The notes beneath the pieces are model-generated. The model was not told where the DNA came from. It searched no databases and saw nothing but the letters and a program-made list of their open reading frames with translations. DNA of 64,000 nucleotides, taken from assembly GCF_009646335.1 (NCBI RefSeq), contig NZ_WJBU01000001.1, positions 310,001 to 374,000 on the forward strand, written 5' to 3'. The stretch is from Caenimonas koreensis DSM 17982 (GTDB lineage: Bacteria > Pseudomonadota > Gammaproteobacteria > Burkholderiales > Burkholderiaceae_C). The translations under genes were made by a program, and so were the position numbers. Shown piece by piece: positions 36,580 through 47,084 of the stretch (position 1 is its first letter; the number at the start of each line of letters is the position of its first letter).

Positions 36580-38652
36580 CTAGGTTTGATACGAAGCAGT
36601 CCGCCGTTCCGCAGTGAGAAGACCGACTGCGACAACGACTGCAAATCCGAGCGGCACGCCAAAGACGGCCGCTGAAATTGGTTGGATTCCAAACCACAAG
36701 TCCTGGCCGGGCGACATCGCGAAGAACGCACGCACGGGTGCTGCATTGACCATCATGTAGTAGATGGTGATGCCGAGTCCGGCCAGCATGCCCAGCACAG
36801 CGCCGCGCCGATTGGCGCGTGGCCAGAAGATGCCCAGCACCATCGCAGGCACGAACGCTGAAGCGGCGAGCGAGAACGACGCCGCAACGAGCGGCAGGAT
36901 TTCCGCCGGTTTGAACGAAGCCACCCCCGCGGCGATCAGCGCGACGGCGAGTAACGCGAACTTCGACAGAATCACGCGCTGCTCCGGTGTGACATGGTCA
37001 TTGATCTCGTGCGAGTACACATCGCGCACCATCGCATTGCTGATGGTCAGCAGCAGTCCATCGGCGGTGGACAGCGCAGCTGCAAGCCCACCGGCAGCAA
37101 CCAGCCCTGAAATGACATAGGGCAGCCCGCCGAGCTCGGGCGTTGCCAGCATGATCATGTCGGCGCCCAGGCGAATCTCGCCCCATTGCAGGATGCGGTC
37201 ACCATTGACATCAGCGACGGAGATCAGTGAGCTGTCCACCTTCGCCCACTGCGCGATCCAGGGCGGTAACGCGTCGAAACTGCTGCCTACCAGGTTGTTC
37301 ATCACTTCGAACTTCACGAGCACCGCCAGCGCGGGCGCACTGACGTAAACCAGCGCAATAAAGAAAAGCGACCATGCCACCGACGTGCGGGCTTCAGCCA
37401 CCGACGGTGTTGTGTAGTAGCGCGTGAGCAAATGCGGCAGCCCCGCAGTACCCACCATCAGGCAGAACATGAGAGCCAGGAAATTCAGGCGAGAAGTGCT
37501 GAAAGCCTCCTGTTCGGCTGGCGTGCCTGTGGGGTCACCCGCATAAGGCTGCGTGTGCGCAGGCACGCCGCCTAGCGGGCGGGCGCGCTCGTAGCTTTCA
37601 TTGATGATGCGTACCCACCGCTCGCGCGCGGCAACAGGGTCTTTCGGCAGGGCAGCGAAATCCCGGTTAGCCTGCACGATCAGGGCCGAATCCGCACCTT
37701 GCTGCTTCAACCTGCGGATCAACTCCTGGGCCTGGGAGCGCTCCTTTTGCAGCGAGCCCTCGATATCCTGCAGCCTGGACTCGTACTCCTTGGCGCGCTG
37801 CAGGAAAATCGTCGCGACTTCCTTTTCGGCCGGGTCTTGCATCAGCCTGGTTTCCAGCTCGGAGATCTTGTTGAGCTGCGCACCATAGACCACCGGCGCC
37901 ATCGGGTTGCCCAGCTGCTTGTACGCCAGCCAGGACACAGGAATCAGGAATGCAAGCAGCAAGATGATGTACTGCGCCACCTGCGTCCAGGTGATGGCGC
38001 GCATGCCGCCCAGGAACGAGCAGAGCAACACACCACCCAGGCCCAGCAACACGCCGATCTCGAACTGCACCCCCGTCAGTCGCGACGCAATCAGGCCAAT
38101 GCCATAGATCTGCGCGATGACGTAGGTGAACGAGCACAACATGGCCGCGAGCGCCGCGATCACACGCGGCCAGCGCCCGCCGTAGCGCAGGCTGAAGTAG
38201 TCGGGCACGGTGTAGAGGTTCAGCTTGCGCAGGTGAGGCGCAATCAGCAGCGCCACCAGGCAAAAGCCGCCTGTCCAGCCCAGCACGTAGGCCAGCCCGC
38301 CGGCCTGCGCCTGCGTGCCGCCGAACCCCTGCAAGTAGAGGCCACCTGCCAGGCTGATGAATGAAGCCGCACTCATCCAGTCGGCCGCGGCCGCCATCCC
38401 GTTGTACATGGCGGGAATGCGGCGGCCGGCCACGTAGTACTCCTCAGGGTCCGTGGTGCGCCCGTAAATGCCGATCACCGCGTACATCATCACGGTGGAA
38501 AACATGAAGATCGGGCCCAGCCAGTAGCGAGACAGGCCGTTGCGCTCGGCCCACGCCATCAGCGCCAGAAACAGCAGGAAGCCGGCGACAAAGATGCCAA
38601 CGTTGCGATGCAGGCGCCGCTTGTAGGCGGCATACACGGGCGTATCAGGCAT
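36580..38652 (-). CDS. Sodium:solute symporter (SSS family, acetate/monocarboxylate-like)
   Basis: This is a 690-residue SSS-family transporter of the class that pairs with a DUF4212 subunit (VC_2705-like; acetate or short-chain carboxylates suspected). About 13 membrane segments are seen, with GRTTDPEEYYVAGRRIPAMYNGMAAAADWMSAASFIS near the N-terminus (Na+ site region). An insertion at about residues 258-388 separates two membrane segments. Its first part (ISELETRLMQDPAEKEVATI through LIRRLKQQG) has coiled-coil character. It overlaps its DUF4212 partner by eight bases. Confidence 0.9.
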   Translation of the reverse strand: MPDTPVYAAYKRRLHRNVGIFVAGFLLFLALMAWAERNGLSRYWLGPIFMFSTVMMYAVIGIYGRTTDPEEYYVAGRRIPAMYNGMAAAADWMSAASFISLAGGLYLQGFGGTQAQAGGLAYVLGWTGGFCLVALLIAPHLRKLNLYTVPDYFSLRYGGRWPRVIAALAAMLCSFTYVIAQIYGIGLIASRLTGVQFEIGVLLGLGGVLLCSFLGGMRAITWTQVAQYIILLLAFLIPVSWLAYKQLGNPMAPVVYGAQLNKISELETRLMQDPAEKEVATIFLQRAKEYESRLQDIEGSLQKERSQAQELIRRLKQQGADSALIVQANRDFAALPKDPVAARERWVRIINESYERARPLGGVPAHTQPYAGDPTGTPAEQEAFSTSRLNFLALMFCLMVGTAGLPHLLTRYYTTPSVAEARTSVAWSLFFIALVYVSAPALAVLVKFEVMNNLVGSSFDALPPWIAQWAKVDSSLISVADVNGDRILQWGEIRLGADMIMLATPELGGLPYVISGLVAAGGLAAALSTADGLLLTISNAMVRDVYSHEINDHVTPEQRVILSKFALLAVALIAAGVASFKPAEILPLVAASFSLAASAFVPAMVLGIFWPRANRRGAVLGMLAGLGITIYYMMVNAAPVRAFFAMSPGQDLWFGIQPISAAVFGVPLGFAVVVAVGLLTAERRTASYQT

Positions 38653-38917
38653 CCGGCGGGCTGCCACGCGTCGGCAGGCTGTCTTCCGGGGCCAGGCGCT
38701 TCATCACCATCGCGTAAATCGCCACGATTGCAATGAAAACCAGGACGGCGCCCTGCGCGGCCATCCAGAAGCCGAACGGCCACGGCCCCACCGAAAACGC
38801 CAGGTCGCGCGCAAAGAAACAGACACCAAAACTCACCACTGCCCACACGGCCAGCAGCGCTGCCTTCAAAGCCAGCACGCGCGGATCGTGTTTTTCTAGC
38901 GCCTGCGGTTCAACCAT
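38645..38917 (-). CDS. DUF4212 domain-containing symporter small subunit
   Basis: This is a 90-residue protein with two membrane helices (about residues 18-38 and 47-70): LLAVWAVVSFGVCFFARDLAF and FWMAAQGAVLVFIAIVAIYA, then AMVMKRL. DUF4212 proteins are encoded directly before SSS symporters of this type and are taken as their small subunit. The stop overlaps the symporter start by eight bases, which supports coupled translation. Confidence 0.9.
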   Translation of the reverse strand: MVEPQALEKHDPRVLALKAALLAVWAVVSFGVCFFARDLAFSVGPWPFGFWMAAQGAVLVFIAIVAIYAMVMKRLAPEDSLPTRGSPPDA

Positions 38918-38988
38918 GCGCGGATCATGTCACCCAAGGCGAGTTGCCGCCTTAGGTGTGGCCCTAGGTTGCCGCAGTGCGCAGTACT

Positions 38989-41406
38989 TCAGCGCGACGC
39001 CAGCTGCTTCCAGGTGGCGATAACGCTGTCGGGGTTGAGCGAGATCGACGTAATGCCCTCGTCGGCGAGCCAGGCGGCGAAATCCGGATGGTCGCTCGGG
39101 CCCTGGCCGCAGATGCCGACGTACTTGCCTTTCGACAGGCAGGCCTTGATAGCGCGCGACAACATGGCCTTGACCGCCGGGTCGCGCTCGTCGAAGTCAG
39201 CGGCGAGCAGTTCGAGGCCGGAGTCGCGATCGAGACCGAGCGTGAGCTGCGTCAGGTCATTCGAGCCAATCGAGAAGCCGTCGAAATACTCGAGAAACTC
39301 GTCCGCCAGGATCGCGTTGCTCGGTACCTCGCACATCATGATGACCTTCAGGTCCTCCGTTCCGCGCTTGAGCCCCTGTACTGCGAGCAGTTGCGTGACG
39401 CGGTCAGCCTGCTTGAGCGTTCGCACGAACGGCACCATGACCTGCACATTGGTCAGGCCCATCTCGCCGCGCACGCGCACGAGCGCTTCGCATTCCATCG
39501 CGAACGCTTCGCGGAAGTCTTCACTGATGTAGCGCGCTGCGCCGCGAAAACCCAGCATCGGGTTTTCTTCTTCGGGCTCATAGCGCGAGCCGCCGATCAG
39601 CTTGCGGTATTCGTTCGACTTGAAGTCGGACAGGCGCACGATCACGGGCTTGGGCCAGAACGCAGCGGCGATGGTCGCAACGCCTTCTGCCACCTTGTCC
39701 ACATAGAACGCTCGCGGCGACGCGTGACCGCGGGCCACTGACTCCACGGCTTTCTTCAGGTCGGCATCGACGTTCGGGTAGTCGAGGATCGCCTTCGGGT
39801 GCACGCCGATGTTGTTGTTGATGATGAACTCAAGCCGCGCCAGGCCCACGCCGTCATTGGGCAGCTGCGCGAAGTCAAAGGCCAGTTGCGGATTGCCGAC
39901 GTTCATCGTCATCTTGATGGCAATCTTGGGCATCGCGCCGCGCTGCACTTCACTGACTTCCGTCTCGAGCAAACCGTCGTAGATAAAGCCGGTGTCGCCC
40001 TCGGCGCAACTCACCGTGACGAGCATTCCTTCGCCAAGCAAGTCAGTGGCATTGCCGCAGCCGACAACGGCCGGGATGCCCAGTTCGCGCGCGATGATCG
40101 CCGCGTGGCAGGTCCGTCCGCCGCGGTTCGTGACAATGGCGCTCGCGCGCTTCATCACGGGCTCCCAGTTCGGGTCGGTCATATCAGTCACGAGCACATC
40201 GCCCGGCTGCACCTTGTCCATTTCGGAGATGTTCTGCACGATGCGGACAGGGCCTGTGCCGACCTTCTGGCCGATCGCGCGGCCTTCTGCCAGCACCGTG
40301 CCTTTGCCCATGACCTTGTAGCGCAGCTCGGCCTTGCCTTGCTGCTGGCTCTTCACGGTCTCGGGGCGTGCTTGCAGGATGTAGATCTGACCGTCAGTGC
40401 CGTCCTTGCCCCACTCGATATCCATGGCCCGGCCGTAGTGCTTCTCGATCACCAGCGCATAGCGCGCGAGCTGCTCCACATCCGCATCGGTCAATGAGAA
40501 ACGGTTGCGCTGCTCCAGCGGCACTTCGGTGGTTTTGACCAGCTTGCCGGAGGCCGCCTTTTCAGCGTCGCTGGAAAACACCATCTGGATCAGCTTGGAG
40601 CCCAGATTGCGGCGGATCACAGCGCGCTTGCCGGCAGCGAGCATCGGCTTGTGCACATAGAACTCGTCGGGATTCACGGCGCCCTGCACCACCGTTTCAC
40701 CCAGGCCGTAGCTCGAGGTGATGAACACCACCTCTTCGAAGCCGGATTCGGTATCGATCGTGAACATCACGCCGGCCGCGCCCAGATCACTGCGCACCAT
40801 GCGCTGCACGCCCGCCGACAGTGCGACGTCGGCATGTGCGAAGCCCTTGTGGACGCGGTAGCTGATCGCACGGTCGTTGTAGAGGGACGCGAAGACTTCC
40901 TTCATCTTCGCCAGGACGTCGTCAATGCCCACGACATTGAGGAACGTCTCCTGCTGGCCCGCAAATGATGCGTCTGGCAAGTCCTCGGCAGTGGCCGAGG
41001 ACCGGACTGCGAAACTCGCCATCGGATTGCCGGCGGACAGTTTCGTGAAGGCTGCGCGGATCGCCGCTTCGAGATCGGGTGGAAACGGCTGGGCTTCGAC
41101 CCAGCTGCGGATGTCGGCGCCGGCGGCCGCCAACGCGCGCACGTCATCCGTGTTGAGTGCATCGAGCCGCTGGTTGATGCGCTCGGCCAGGCCGGCATGG
41201 GCCAGGAACTGGCGGTACCCATGCGCTGTTGTGGCAAAGCCGGTTGGCACCAGCACGCCTTGCGGCAGCTGCGAAATCATCTCGCCGAGACTGGCGTTCT
41301 TGCCGCCCACATAGGCGACATCGTCCATTCTCAAATCCTCGAAGGGGACAACGAGCAGGTTATCTAGGCGGTTCTCCAGCGGGGCCGCAGAGGCTGTTGC
41401 AGACAT
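38989..41406 (-). CDS. ppsA: Phosphoenolpyruvate synthase
   Basis: PpsA makes phosphoenolpyruvate from pyruvate and ATP for gluconeogenesis. The 805-residue protein has the N-terminal ATP-grasp domain ([33 protein letters not shown]), the phosphohistidine domain with [21 protein letters not shown], and the C-terminal PEP/pyruvate barrel with the catalytic cysteine in [12 protein letters not shown]. The frame is open far upstream, but the ATG at 41406 has GGAGC in front and gives the family start. It is divergent from its regulator gene ppsR. Confidence 0.97.
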   Translation of the reverse strand: MSATASAAPLENRLDNLLVVPFEDLRMDDVAYVGGKNASLGEMISQLPQGVLVPTGFATTAHGYRQFLAHAGLAERINQRLDALNTDDVRALAAAGADIRSWVEAQPFPPDLEAAIRAAFTKLSAGNPMASFAVRSSATAEDLPDASFAGQQETFLNVVGIDDVLAKMKEVFASLYNDRAISYRVHKGFAHADVALSAGVQRMVRSDLGAAGVMFTIDTESGFEEVVFITSSYGLGETVVQGAVNPDEFYVHKPMLAAGKRAVIRRNLGSKLIQMVFSSDAEKAASGKLVKTTEVPLEQRNRFSLTDADVEQLARYALVIEKHYGRAMDIEWGKDGTDGQIYILQARPETVKSQQQGKAELRYKVMGKGTVLAEGRAIGQKVGTGPVRIVQNISEMDKVQPGDVLVTDMTDPNWEPVMKRASAIVTNRGGRTCHAAIIARELGIPAVVGCGNATDLLGEGMLVTVSCAEGDTGFIYDGLLETEVSEVQRGAMPKIAIKMTMNVGNPQLAFDFAQLPNDGVGLARLEFIINNNIGVHPKAILDYPNVDADLKKAVESVARGHASPRAFYVDKVAEGVATIAAAFWPKPVIVRLSDFKSNEYRKLIGGSRYEPEEENPMLGFRGAARYISEDFREAFAMECEALVRVRGEMGLTNVQVMVPFVRTLKQADRVTQLLAVQGLKRGTEDLKVIMMCEVPSNAILADEFLEYFDGFSIGSNDLTQLTLGLDRDSGLELLAADFDERDPAVKAMLSRAIKACLSKGKYVGICGQGPSDHPDFAAWLADEGITSISLNPDSVIATWKQLASR

Positions 41407-41592
41407 GGGAAAGCTCCAAAAGTAAAAAGCTGGTCTGCGCTCGTAGGGCGCGCCCGGGCATGAGCAAGGCAACGGCGATCTGGTTGTTGGTTGGGGCCGA
41501 TGCGGGTCATGCGCGAGGGAATCGGATAATTGCTGGCATTGTAGGCGTCGGCGTCCCGCTCGCGGCTTGCAATGGCCTGAAAGAACCACTGC

Positions 41593-42414
41593 ATGCATAC
41601 ACGCACCGTCTTCTTCATTTCCGATGGCACAGGGATCACCGCCGAGACGTTCGGCAACGCCATCCTGGCTCAGTTCGAGTTCAAGCCGCGCCATGTCCGG
41701 CTGCCTTTTGTCGATACGGTCGACAAAGCTCATCAGGTCGTGCGGCAGGTCAACCACACGGCAGAAGTCGAGGGCCGCAAGCCCCTGGTCTTCACGACGC
41801 TCGTCAATATCGAGATTCTTCGCGTGATCGAGCAAGGCTGCCGCGGAATGCTGCTCGACATGTTCGGCACCTTCGTGCGCCCACTCGAAGTGGAGCTGGG
41901 CCTGAAGTCGAACCACCGCGTGGGCCGCTTTTCGGACGCAAGCAAGAGCAAGGAGTACCACGACCGGATCGAGGCCATCAACTTCAGCCTGGCGCATGAC
42001 GACGGCCAGTCCAACCGCGACCTCGAAGGCGCCGACGTGATCCTTGTCGGCGTGAGCCGCAGTGGCAAGACACCGACGTCGCTCTATCTTGCGATGCAAT
42101 ACGGCCTGAAGGCAGCGAACTACCCGCTCATCCCCGAAGACTTCGAGCGTCAGCAGCTGCCCCCCGCGCTGGCGGCGCATCGCAAGAAGATCTTCGGCTT
42201 GACCATCCAGCCCGAGCGGCTGGCCGAAATCCGAAATGAGCGGCGGCCCAACTCGCGCTATGCGGCGCTGGAAAACTGCCGCACTGAAGTGGCCGAAGCC
42301 GAGGCCATGATGCGCCGTGCCGGCATTCGCTGGCTGAGCACCACAACCAAGTCGATCGAAGAGATCGCCACCACCATCCTCCAGGAAATCCGGCCGGAGC
42401 GGCTGGTGTACTGA
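41593..42414 (+). CDS. ppsR: PEP synthase regulatory kinase/pyrophosphorylase
   Basis: PpsR inactivates PpsA by ADP-dependent phosphorylation of a threonine next to the catalytic histidine, and reactivates it by phosphate-dependent removal. The 273-residue protein (DUF299 family) begins [25 protein letters not shown] and has the P-loop-like [16 protein letters not shown] near residue 153. Gene and target enzyme are divergent across 186 bases, the usual arrangement. Confidence 0.95.
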   Translation: MHTRTVFFISDGTGITAETFGNAILAQFEFKPRHVRLPFVDTVDKAHQVVRQVNHTAEVEGRKPLVFTTLVNIEILRVIEQGCRGMLLDMFGTFVRPLEVELGLKSNHRVGRFSDASKSKEYHDRIEAINFSLAHDDGQSNRDLEGADVILVGVSRSGKTPTSLYLAMQYGLKAANYPLIPEDFERQQLPPALAAHRKKIFGLTIQPERLAEIRNERRPNSRYAALENCRTEVAEAEAMMRRAGIRWLSTTTKSIEEIATTILQEIRPERLVY

Positions 42415-42506
42415 GCCAACCTGCCCCCGGCCTGCGGCGCCTCACCACGAGGAGGATCTGCGCTCGCTCAGGCAGAGCAATAGACATTCGCTAACGGAAC
42501 GATTCG

Positions 42507-42525
42507 ATCAATAAATTGGATTGAT
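42507..42525. promoter_or_regulatory. Inverted repeat upstream of ahpC
   Basis: ATCAAT-N7-ATTGAT is a perfect six-base inverted repeat 59 bases before the ahpC start. Its spacing suits a LysR-type regulator such as OxyR, the usual activator of ahpC. It does not match the E. coli OxyR consensus closely. Confidence 0.35.
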
Positions 42526-42584
42526 TCACCCGTCGCCCGTAACCTCCACGCATCGCAATCTGAAACCCCAAGAGAGGAAAAACC

Positions 42585-43157
42585 ATGTCACTCATCAATA
42601 CCCAAGTCGCTCCCTTCCAGGCCACGGCATACCACAACGGCAAGTTCGTTCCCGTCACGCAGGAGAACTTCAAGGGCAAGTGGTCGGTCGTCGTGTTCTA
42701 CCCGGCTGACTTCACGTTCGTCTGCCCGACCGAGCTCGGCGACCTGGCCGATCACTATGAAGAGTTCAAGAAGCTCGGCGTCGAGGTCTACGGCGTCTCG
42801 ACCGACACGCACTTCACGCACAAGGCATGGCACGACACGTCGGACACGATCCGCAAGGTGCAGTACCCGCTGGTGGGCGACCCAAGCCACCAGCTGGCCC
42901 GCTTCTTCGAAGTGCTGATCACCGAAGGCGAAGACACCGGCCTGGCCCTGCGCGGCACGTTCGTGATCGACCCCGAGGGCCGCATCAAGACCATCGAAGT
43001 GCACGACAACGGCATTGGCCGCGATGCCACCGAAACGCTGCGCCGCGTCAAGGCAGCGCAGTACATCGCCGCCCACCCGGGCGAAGTGTGCCCCGCCAAG
43101 TGGAGCGAAGGCGCCGAAACGCTGACACCGTCGCTCGACCTCGTCGGCAAGATCTGA
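42585..43157 (+). CDS. ahpC: Alkyl hydroperoxide reductase subunit C
   Basis: AhpC is a typical 2-Cys peroxiredoxin of 190 residues that reduces hydrogen peroxide and organic hydroperoxides. The peroxidatic cysteine is C47 ([13 protein letters not shown]) and the resolving cysteine C169 (GEVCPAKW). It is re-reduced by AhpF, encoded 17 bases downstream. GAGAGGAAAA precedes the ATG. Confidence 0.98.
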   Translation: MSLINTQVAPFQATAYHNGKFVPVTQENFKGKWSVVVFYPADFTFVCPTELGDLADHYEEFKKLGVEVYGVSTDTHFTHKAWHDTSDTIRKVQYPLVGDPSHQLARFFEVLITEGEDTGLALRGTFVIDPEGRIKTIEVHDNGIGRDATETLRRVKAAQYIAAHPGEVCPAKWSEGAETLTPSLDLVGKI

Positions 43158-43174
43158 AGAGGACTCGCGCCGCC

Positions 43175-44737
43175 ATGCTCGATGCCAACCTCAAAGCGCA
43201 GCTCGCGGCGTATCTCCAGCGAATCGACCAGCCGGTGGAGCTCGTCGCTTCGCTTGACGACACGCCGGCTTCCGCCAAGCTCCAGGCGCTGCTGAAAGAC
43301 ATTTCTGACGCCTCGCCACTGGTGACAGTGGTCGAGTCGCGCGGTGGACCGCACCGCGCACCCTCGTTCGCCGTCACGCGGCAGGGCCACTCGCACGGGC
43401 CGCGATTCGCGGGCCTGCCGATGGGCCATGAGTTCACGTCGCTCGTGCTGGCGCTGCTCCAGGTGGGCGGCTACCCACCGAAGGTCGACGAACCGGTCCT
43501 CAAGCAGATTCGCGAACTCGACGGTGACTTCGATTTCGAAATCTACATCTCGCTGACGTGCCACAACTGCCCCGACGTCGTGCAGGCACTGAACCTGATG
43601 GCGATCCAGAACCCGCGCATCAAGGCGACGATGATCGACGGCTCGCTGTTCCAGGACGAAATCAAGGAACGCCAGATCATGGCGGTTCCCACGGTGTTCC
43701 TGAACGGAACGCACTTCGGCCAGGGCCGGATGAGCCTGGAAGAGATCCTCGCAAAAATCGACACGAGCGGTGTGAAGCGTGAGGCCGACAAGATCGCCGG
43801 CAAAGATCCGTTCGACGTGCTGATTGTCGGCGGCGGGCCTGCAGGCGCTGCAGCGGCGGTGTACGCCGCGCGCAAAGGCATTCGAACCGGCATCGCGTCC
43901 GAGCGGTTCGGCGGCCAGGTGCTCGACACGATGGGCATTGAAAACTTCGTGTCGGTGAAAGAAACTGAAGGGCCGAAGTTCGCACTGGCGCTCGAAGAGC
44001 ATGTTCGCCAATACGACGTGGACATCATGAACCTGCAGCGGGCCAAGGCGCTGATTCCCGGTCCCGAGCTGATCGAGATCCAGCTCGAAAGCGGTGCGTC
44101 GCTGAAAGCGAAGAGCGTGGTGGTCACGACGGGCGCACGCTGGCGCAATATCAACGTTCCCGGTGAGCACGAGTACCGCAACAAGGGCGTCGCGTACTGC
44201 CCGCACTGTGACGGCCCGCTCTTCAAGGGCAAGCGCGTCGCCGTGATCGGCGGCGGCAACTCGGGCGTGGAAGCAGCGATCGACCTGGCAGGCATCGTCG
44301 GGCACGTCACGCTGATCGAGTTCGACACAAAACTGCGTGCCGATGAAGTGTTGCAGCGCAAGTTGCGCAGCCTGGCCAACGTCACGGTGCTGGTGAATGC
44401 ACAGACGACTGAAATTGCAGGCAACGGCCAGCGCGTCACCGGGCTTTCCTACAAGGACCGCTCCACCGGCGAAGCGAAGCAGGTCGAGCTCGAAGGTGTG
44501 TTTGTGCAGATCGGGCTCGTGCCGAACACGGAATGGCTCAAGGGCACGCTCGAGTTGTCGCGCCACGGCGAAATCATCGTTGACGCGAAGGGGCAGACAT
44601 CGATTCCCGGCGTGTTTGCCGCGGGCGACGCGACGACCGTGCCATTCAAGCAAATCATCATCGCCGCAGGCGACGGTGCCAAGGCAGCGCTGGGCGCATT
44701 CGACCACCTCATCCGGTCGAGCGCGCCCGCTCATTGA
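43175..44737 (+). CDS. ahpF: Alkyl hydroperoxide reductase subunit F
   Basis: AhpF passes electrons from NADH through FAD and two disulfides to AhpC. The 520-residue protein has the N-terminal double-thioredoxin domain with C129-H-N-C132, the FAD motif [19 protein letters not shown], the reductase disulfide C342-P-H-C345, the NADH motif [16 protein letters not shown], and the C-terminal [26 protein letters not shown]. The cysteine positions equal those of E. coli AhpF. It is in one operon with ahpC. Confidence 0.97.
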   Translation: MLDANLKAQLAAYLQRIDQPVELVASLDDTPASAKLQALLKDISDASPLVTVVESRGGPHRAPSFAVTRQGHSHGPRFAGLPMGHEFTSLVLALLQVGGYPPKVDEPVLKQIRELDGDFDFEIYISLTCHNCPDVVQALNLMAIQNPRIKATMIDGSLFQDEIKERQIMAVPTVFLNGTHFGQGRMSLEEILAKIDTSGVKREADKIAGKDPFDVLIVGGGPAGAAAAVYAARKGIRTGIASERFGGQVLDTMGIENFVSVKETEGPKFALALEEHVRQYDVDIMNLQRAKALIPGPELIEIQLESGASLKAKSVVVTTGARWRNINVPGEHEYRNKGVAYCPHCDGPLFKGKRVAVIGGGNSGVEAAIDLAGIVGHVTLIEFDTKLRADEVLQRKLRSLANVTVLVNAQTTEIAGNGQRVTGLSYKDRSTGEAKQVELEGVFVQIGLVPNTEWLKGTLELSRHGEIIVDAKGQTSIPGVFAAGDATTVPFKQIIIAAGDGAKAALGAFDHLIRSSAPAH

Positions 44738-44757
44738 ACTTCTGAAAATATTTTCTC

Positions 44758-44788
44758 AACGCAAATGAGATAGATTCTCATTTGCGTT
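44758..44788 (+). promoter_or_regulatory. Fur-box-like palindrome before the iron uptake cluster
   Basis: AACGCAAATGAGA and TCTCATTTGCGTT form a perfect 13-base inverted repeat around TAGAT. The core AATGAGATAGATTCTCATT fits the Fur box pattern of repeated NAT-type hexamers. It lies 37 bases before the receptor start, in the expected promoter region. It may in addition act as a hairpin after ahpF. Confidence 0.75.
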
Positions 44789-44825
44789 AAACTCGCCGCT
44801 GGAAATTAATTCGGCGGAGGCCCCC

Positions 44826-47072
44826 GTGGCGAGTAGAGAGTTTGGTGAAAAGCAGTCCTTCACGGCACCGTCGCTGCACGTAGGCGCCCTGATGCTTGCC
44901 GCGTCGGTCAGCAGCTGGGCCCAGACGCGCCCTGTATCCACGCTGGCGCCCGTCACGATCCGGGAAAAGGCCGAGGCCCCGCAGGGCAAAGACGCAGTAC
45001 AGACCAAGCGCACATCCATCGGCAAGGGCGAGCAGGACATCCGGGACATCCCGCAATCAGTCAACGTCATCACCGAAAAGCTGATCGACGACGTCAAGCT
45101 CGACACGCTCAAGCAAGCCCTTCATTACTCGGCTGGCATCACGTTCGCCGCGACGGAAAACGGCACCGACCAGGACGTGCGGCTGCGCGGCTTCCCGATT
45201 GCCACCACGGGCGACGTACTCATCGACGGCATGCGCGACCCCTCGCAATACGACCGCGACACGTTCAACCTGGAGCGGATCGAAGTGATGCGCGGCTCGG
45301 CGTCCATGCTTTTCGGCCGCGGCTCGACTGGCGGTGTCGTGAACCAGGTGACGAAAAGGCCTTTGCTGCAGGACCAGACAGATATCACCGGCACGGCTGG
45401 CACCGGCGGCTATTTCCGCAGCACCGCGGACTTCAACCTGCGCACGGGCGAGACGAACGCTCTTCGCATCAACGCCATGGTCAACAAGGCCAACAACGGC
45501 GGCGCAAAAGTAGACAAGTACGGCTTCGCGCCGAGCTACGCGTGGGGCCTGGGCACGCCTGATGAGTTCAACGTTGGCCTGTTCACCATCAAGAATGACA
45601 ACGTACCGATGGCGGCCGTTCGCTATGTGAATGGCCGCCTGGCACCTGTCGCGGCCGGTGCGTTCTACGGCACGGCATCGGACTTCGCGACAGGCGAAGC
45701 GACGTATGTCAACGGCAGCTGGAAGCACCTGTTTGCCAATGGCGGCGAACTGCGTGCCCAATGGCGAAGCGGCATCTTCGACCGCGCGCAATGGAGTACG
45801 GCCGCCGGCGCATGCGGCGCGACGCCGACACCTGCGGGGACTTGCCCGGCTGGCACACCCGCCGTCACATCGCTGACACCGGCGACCTTCCTGACCCGCA
45901 GCGGCCTCACGCCACGCAAAGACCGCTACAAGGCCACGTACGCACAGGCCGACTACAGCAAGAGCATCGAGGCCTTCGGCATGCGCCACGACTTGCTGGC
46001 CGGTGTCGACATCTCGCGTGAGCAGGCGAATCGATTCCAGAACAACGGATCGCTGCTCGCAACACGCCCCGCGACCACCGTCGGCACACCCGACGGCGGC
46101 GCCGTGCTCGCCGGCCCCGGATCGTTTCCGCAGTGGCGCAACTCCAGCAACTACACCGCCAAAGCATGGGGCGCCTATGCGCAGGACACCATCCATCTCA
46201 CACCCGTGTGGAAGTTGCTCGGCGGCGTGCGCTACGACAGCTTCAAAGGTGACTTCGAAAGCCTCGCCTATGCAGCCGGTGCCAATGGCGCATTGACGAC
46301 CGTCACGAAGACGCACCTGTCGAACTCGCCGTGGAGCTACCGCGCCGGCGTGCTCTACCAGCCGACGGCCTCGCAGTCGTATCACGTGTCATACGGCACT
46401 TCGTTCAACACATCGGCAGACACCTACCAGTTCGTCACGCCACAAACGGCGGGCACGCCACCCGAGAAGAGCCGCAACATCGAGCTTGGCGCCAAGCTCG
46501 ACTGGCTGGGCGGGCGGCTCTCCACGCGCGGCGCGATCTTCAGGACAGAAAAGTTCAATGAGCGCACCACCGATGCCGACTTTGCCGGAACGGCCTTCCT
46601 GCTCTCGGGCAAGCGCCATACGTCGGGCATCGAACTCGATGTGGTTGGATACCTCACGCCCAAGTGGGAAATCTATGCGTCGTACACGTGGATCCCGATT
46701 GCGAAAATCGATGCGCTCGGCACGGCCCAGGCCGCTTCAGTAGGCTCGCGCGTGGGCCTGACGCCCAAGCAGTCCGGCGCAGTGTGGCTCAGCTACCAAG
46801 CGTTGCCTGAACTGCGCCTGGCGGTGGGCGCGCACGGCGCCAGCGAAAATCGGCCGCTGCAGGGCACGACCGGCGCGGCGTCGACCACGGCGCGCGTGCC
46901 AGGCTTTGCCGTCTTCGATGCCATGGCGGAATACAAATTCACACCCGATGTGTACGCGCAGATCAACGTGAACAACCTGACCAACAAAGCCTACGGCGAC
47001 CAGCTGTACCCCGGCTTCACCGTACTTGGCGCGAAGCGCCAGGTGCTGGCGACAATCGGCGTGCGCTACTGA
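44826..47072 (+). CDS. TonB-dependent siderophore receptor (catecholate type, Fiu-like)
   Basis: This is a 748-residue outer-membrane receptor. It starts at GTG with GGCGGAGG five bases upstream and carries an N-terminal signal (hydrophobic core about 17-32, cleavage after SSWAQ). The TonB box region is APVTIREKA, and the plug domain lies at about 55-165 (DIPQSVNVITEKLIDD, RLRGFPIATTGDVLIDGMRD, IEVMRGSASMLFGRGSTGGVVNQVTK). The rest is a 22-strand barrel ending in LATIGVRY with the terminal aromatic. The likeness to Fiu-type receptors suggests catecholate siderophores. The Fur-like palindrome upstream fits iron repression. Confidence 0.92.
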   Translation: MASREFGEKQSFTAPSLHVGALMLAASVSSWAQTRPVSTLAPVTIREKAEAPQGKDAVQTKRTSIGKGEQDIRDIPQSVNVITEKLIDDVKLDTLKQALHYSAGITFAATENGTDQDVRLRGFPIATTGDVLIDGMRDPSQYDRDTFNLERIEVMRGSASMLFGRGSTGGVVNQVTKRPLLQDQTDITGTAGTGGYFRSTADFNLRTGETNALRINAMVNKANNGGAKVDKYGFAPSYAWGLGTPDEFNVGLFTIKNDNVPMAAVRYVNGRLAPVAAGAFYGTASDFATGEATYVNGSWKHLFANGGELRAQWRSGIFDRAQWSTAAGACGATPTPAGTCPAGTPAVTSLTPATFLTRSGLTPRKDRYKATYAQADYSKSIEAFGMRHDLLAGVDISREQANRFQNNGSLLATRPATTVGTPDGGAVLAGPGSFPQWRNSSNYTAKAWGAYAQDTIHLTPVWKLLGGVRYDSFKGDFESLAYAAGANGALTTVTKTHLSNSPWSYRAGVLYQPTASQSYHVSYGTSFNTSADTYQFVTPQTAGTPPEKSRNIELGAKLDWLGGRLSTRGAIFRTEKFNERTTDADFAGTAFLLSGKRHTSGIELDVVGYLTPKWEIYASYTWIPIAKIDALGTAQAASVGSRVGLTPKQSGAVWLSYQALPELRLAVGAHGASENRPLQGTTGAASTTARVPGFAVFDAMAEYKFTPDVYAQINVNNLTNKAYGDQLYPGFTVLGAKRQVLATIGVRY

Positions 47073-47084
47073 GCCACCACCATC

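Noticed and set aside
41407-42180. N-terminal extension of the ppsA frame by more than 250 codons.
   Set aside because: It would lie antisense to ppsR and adds no recognisable domain. The ATG at 41406 has a ribosome-binding site and gives the family start.
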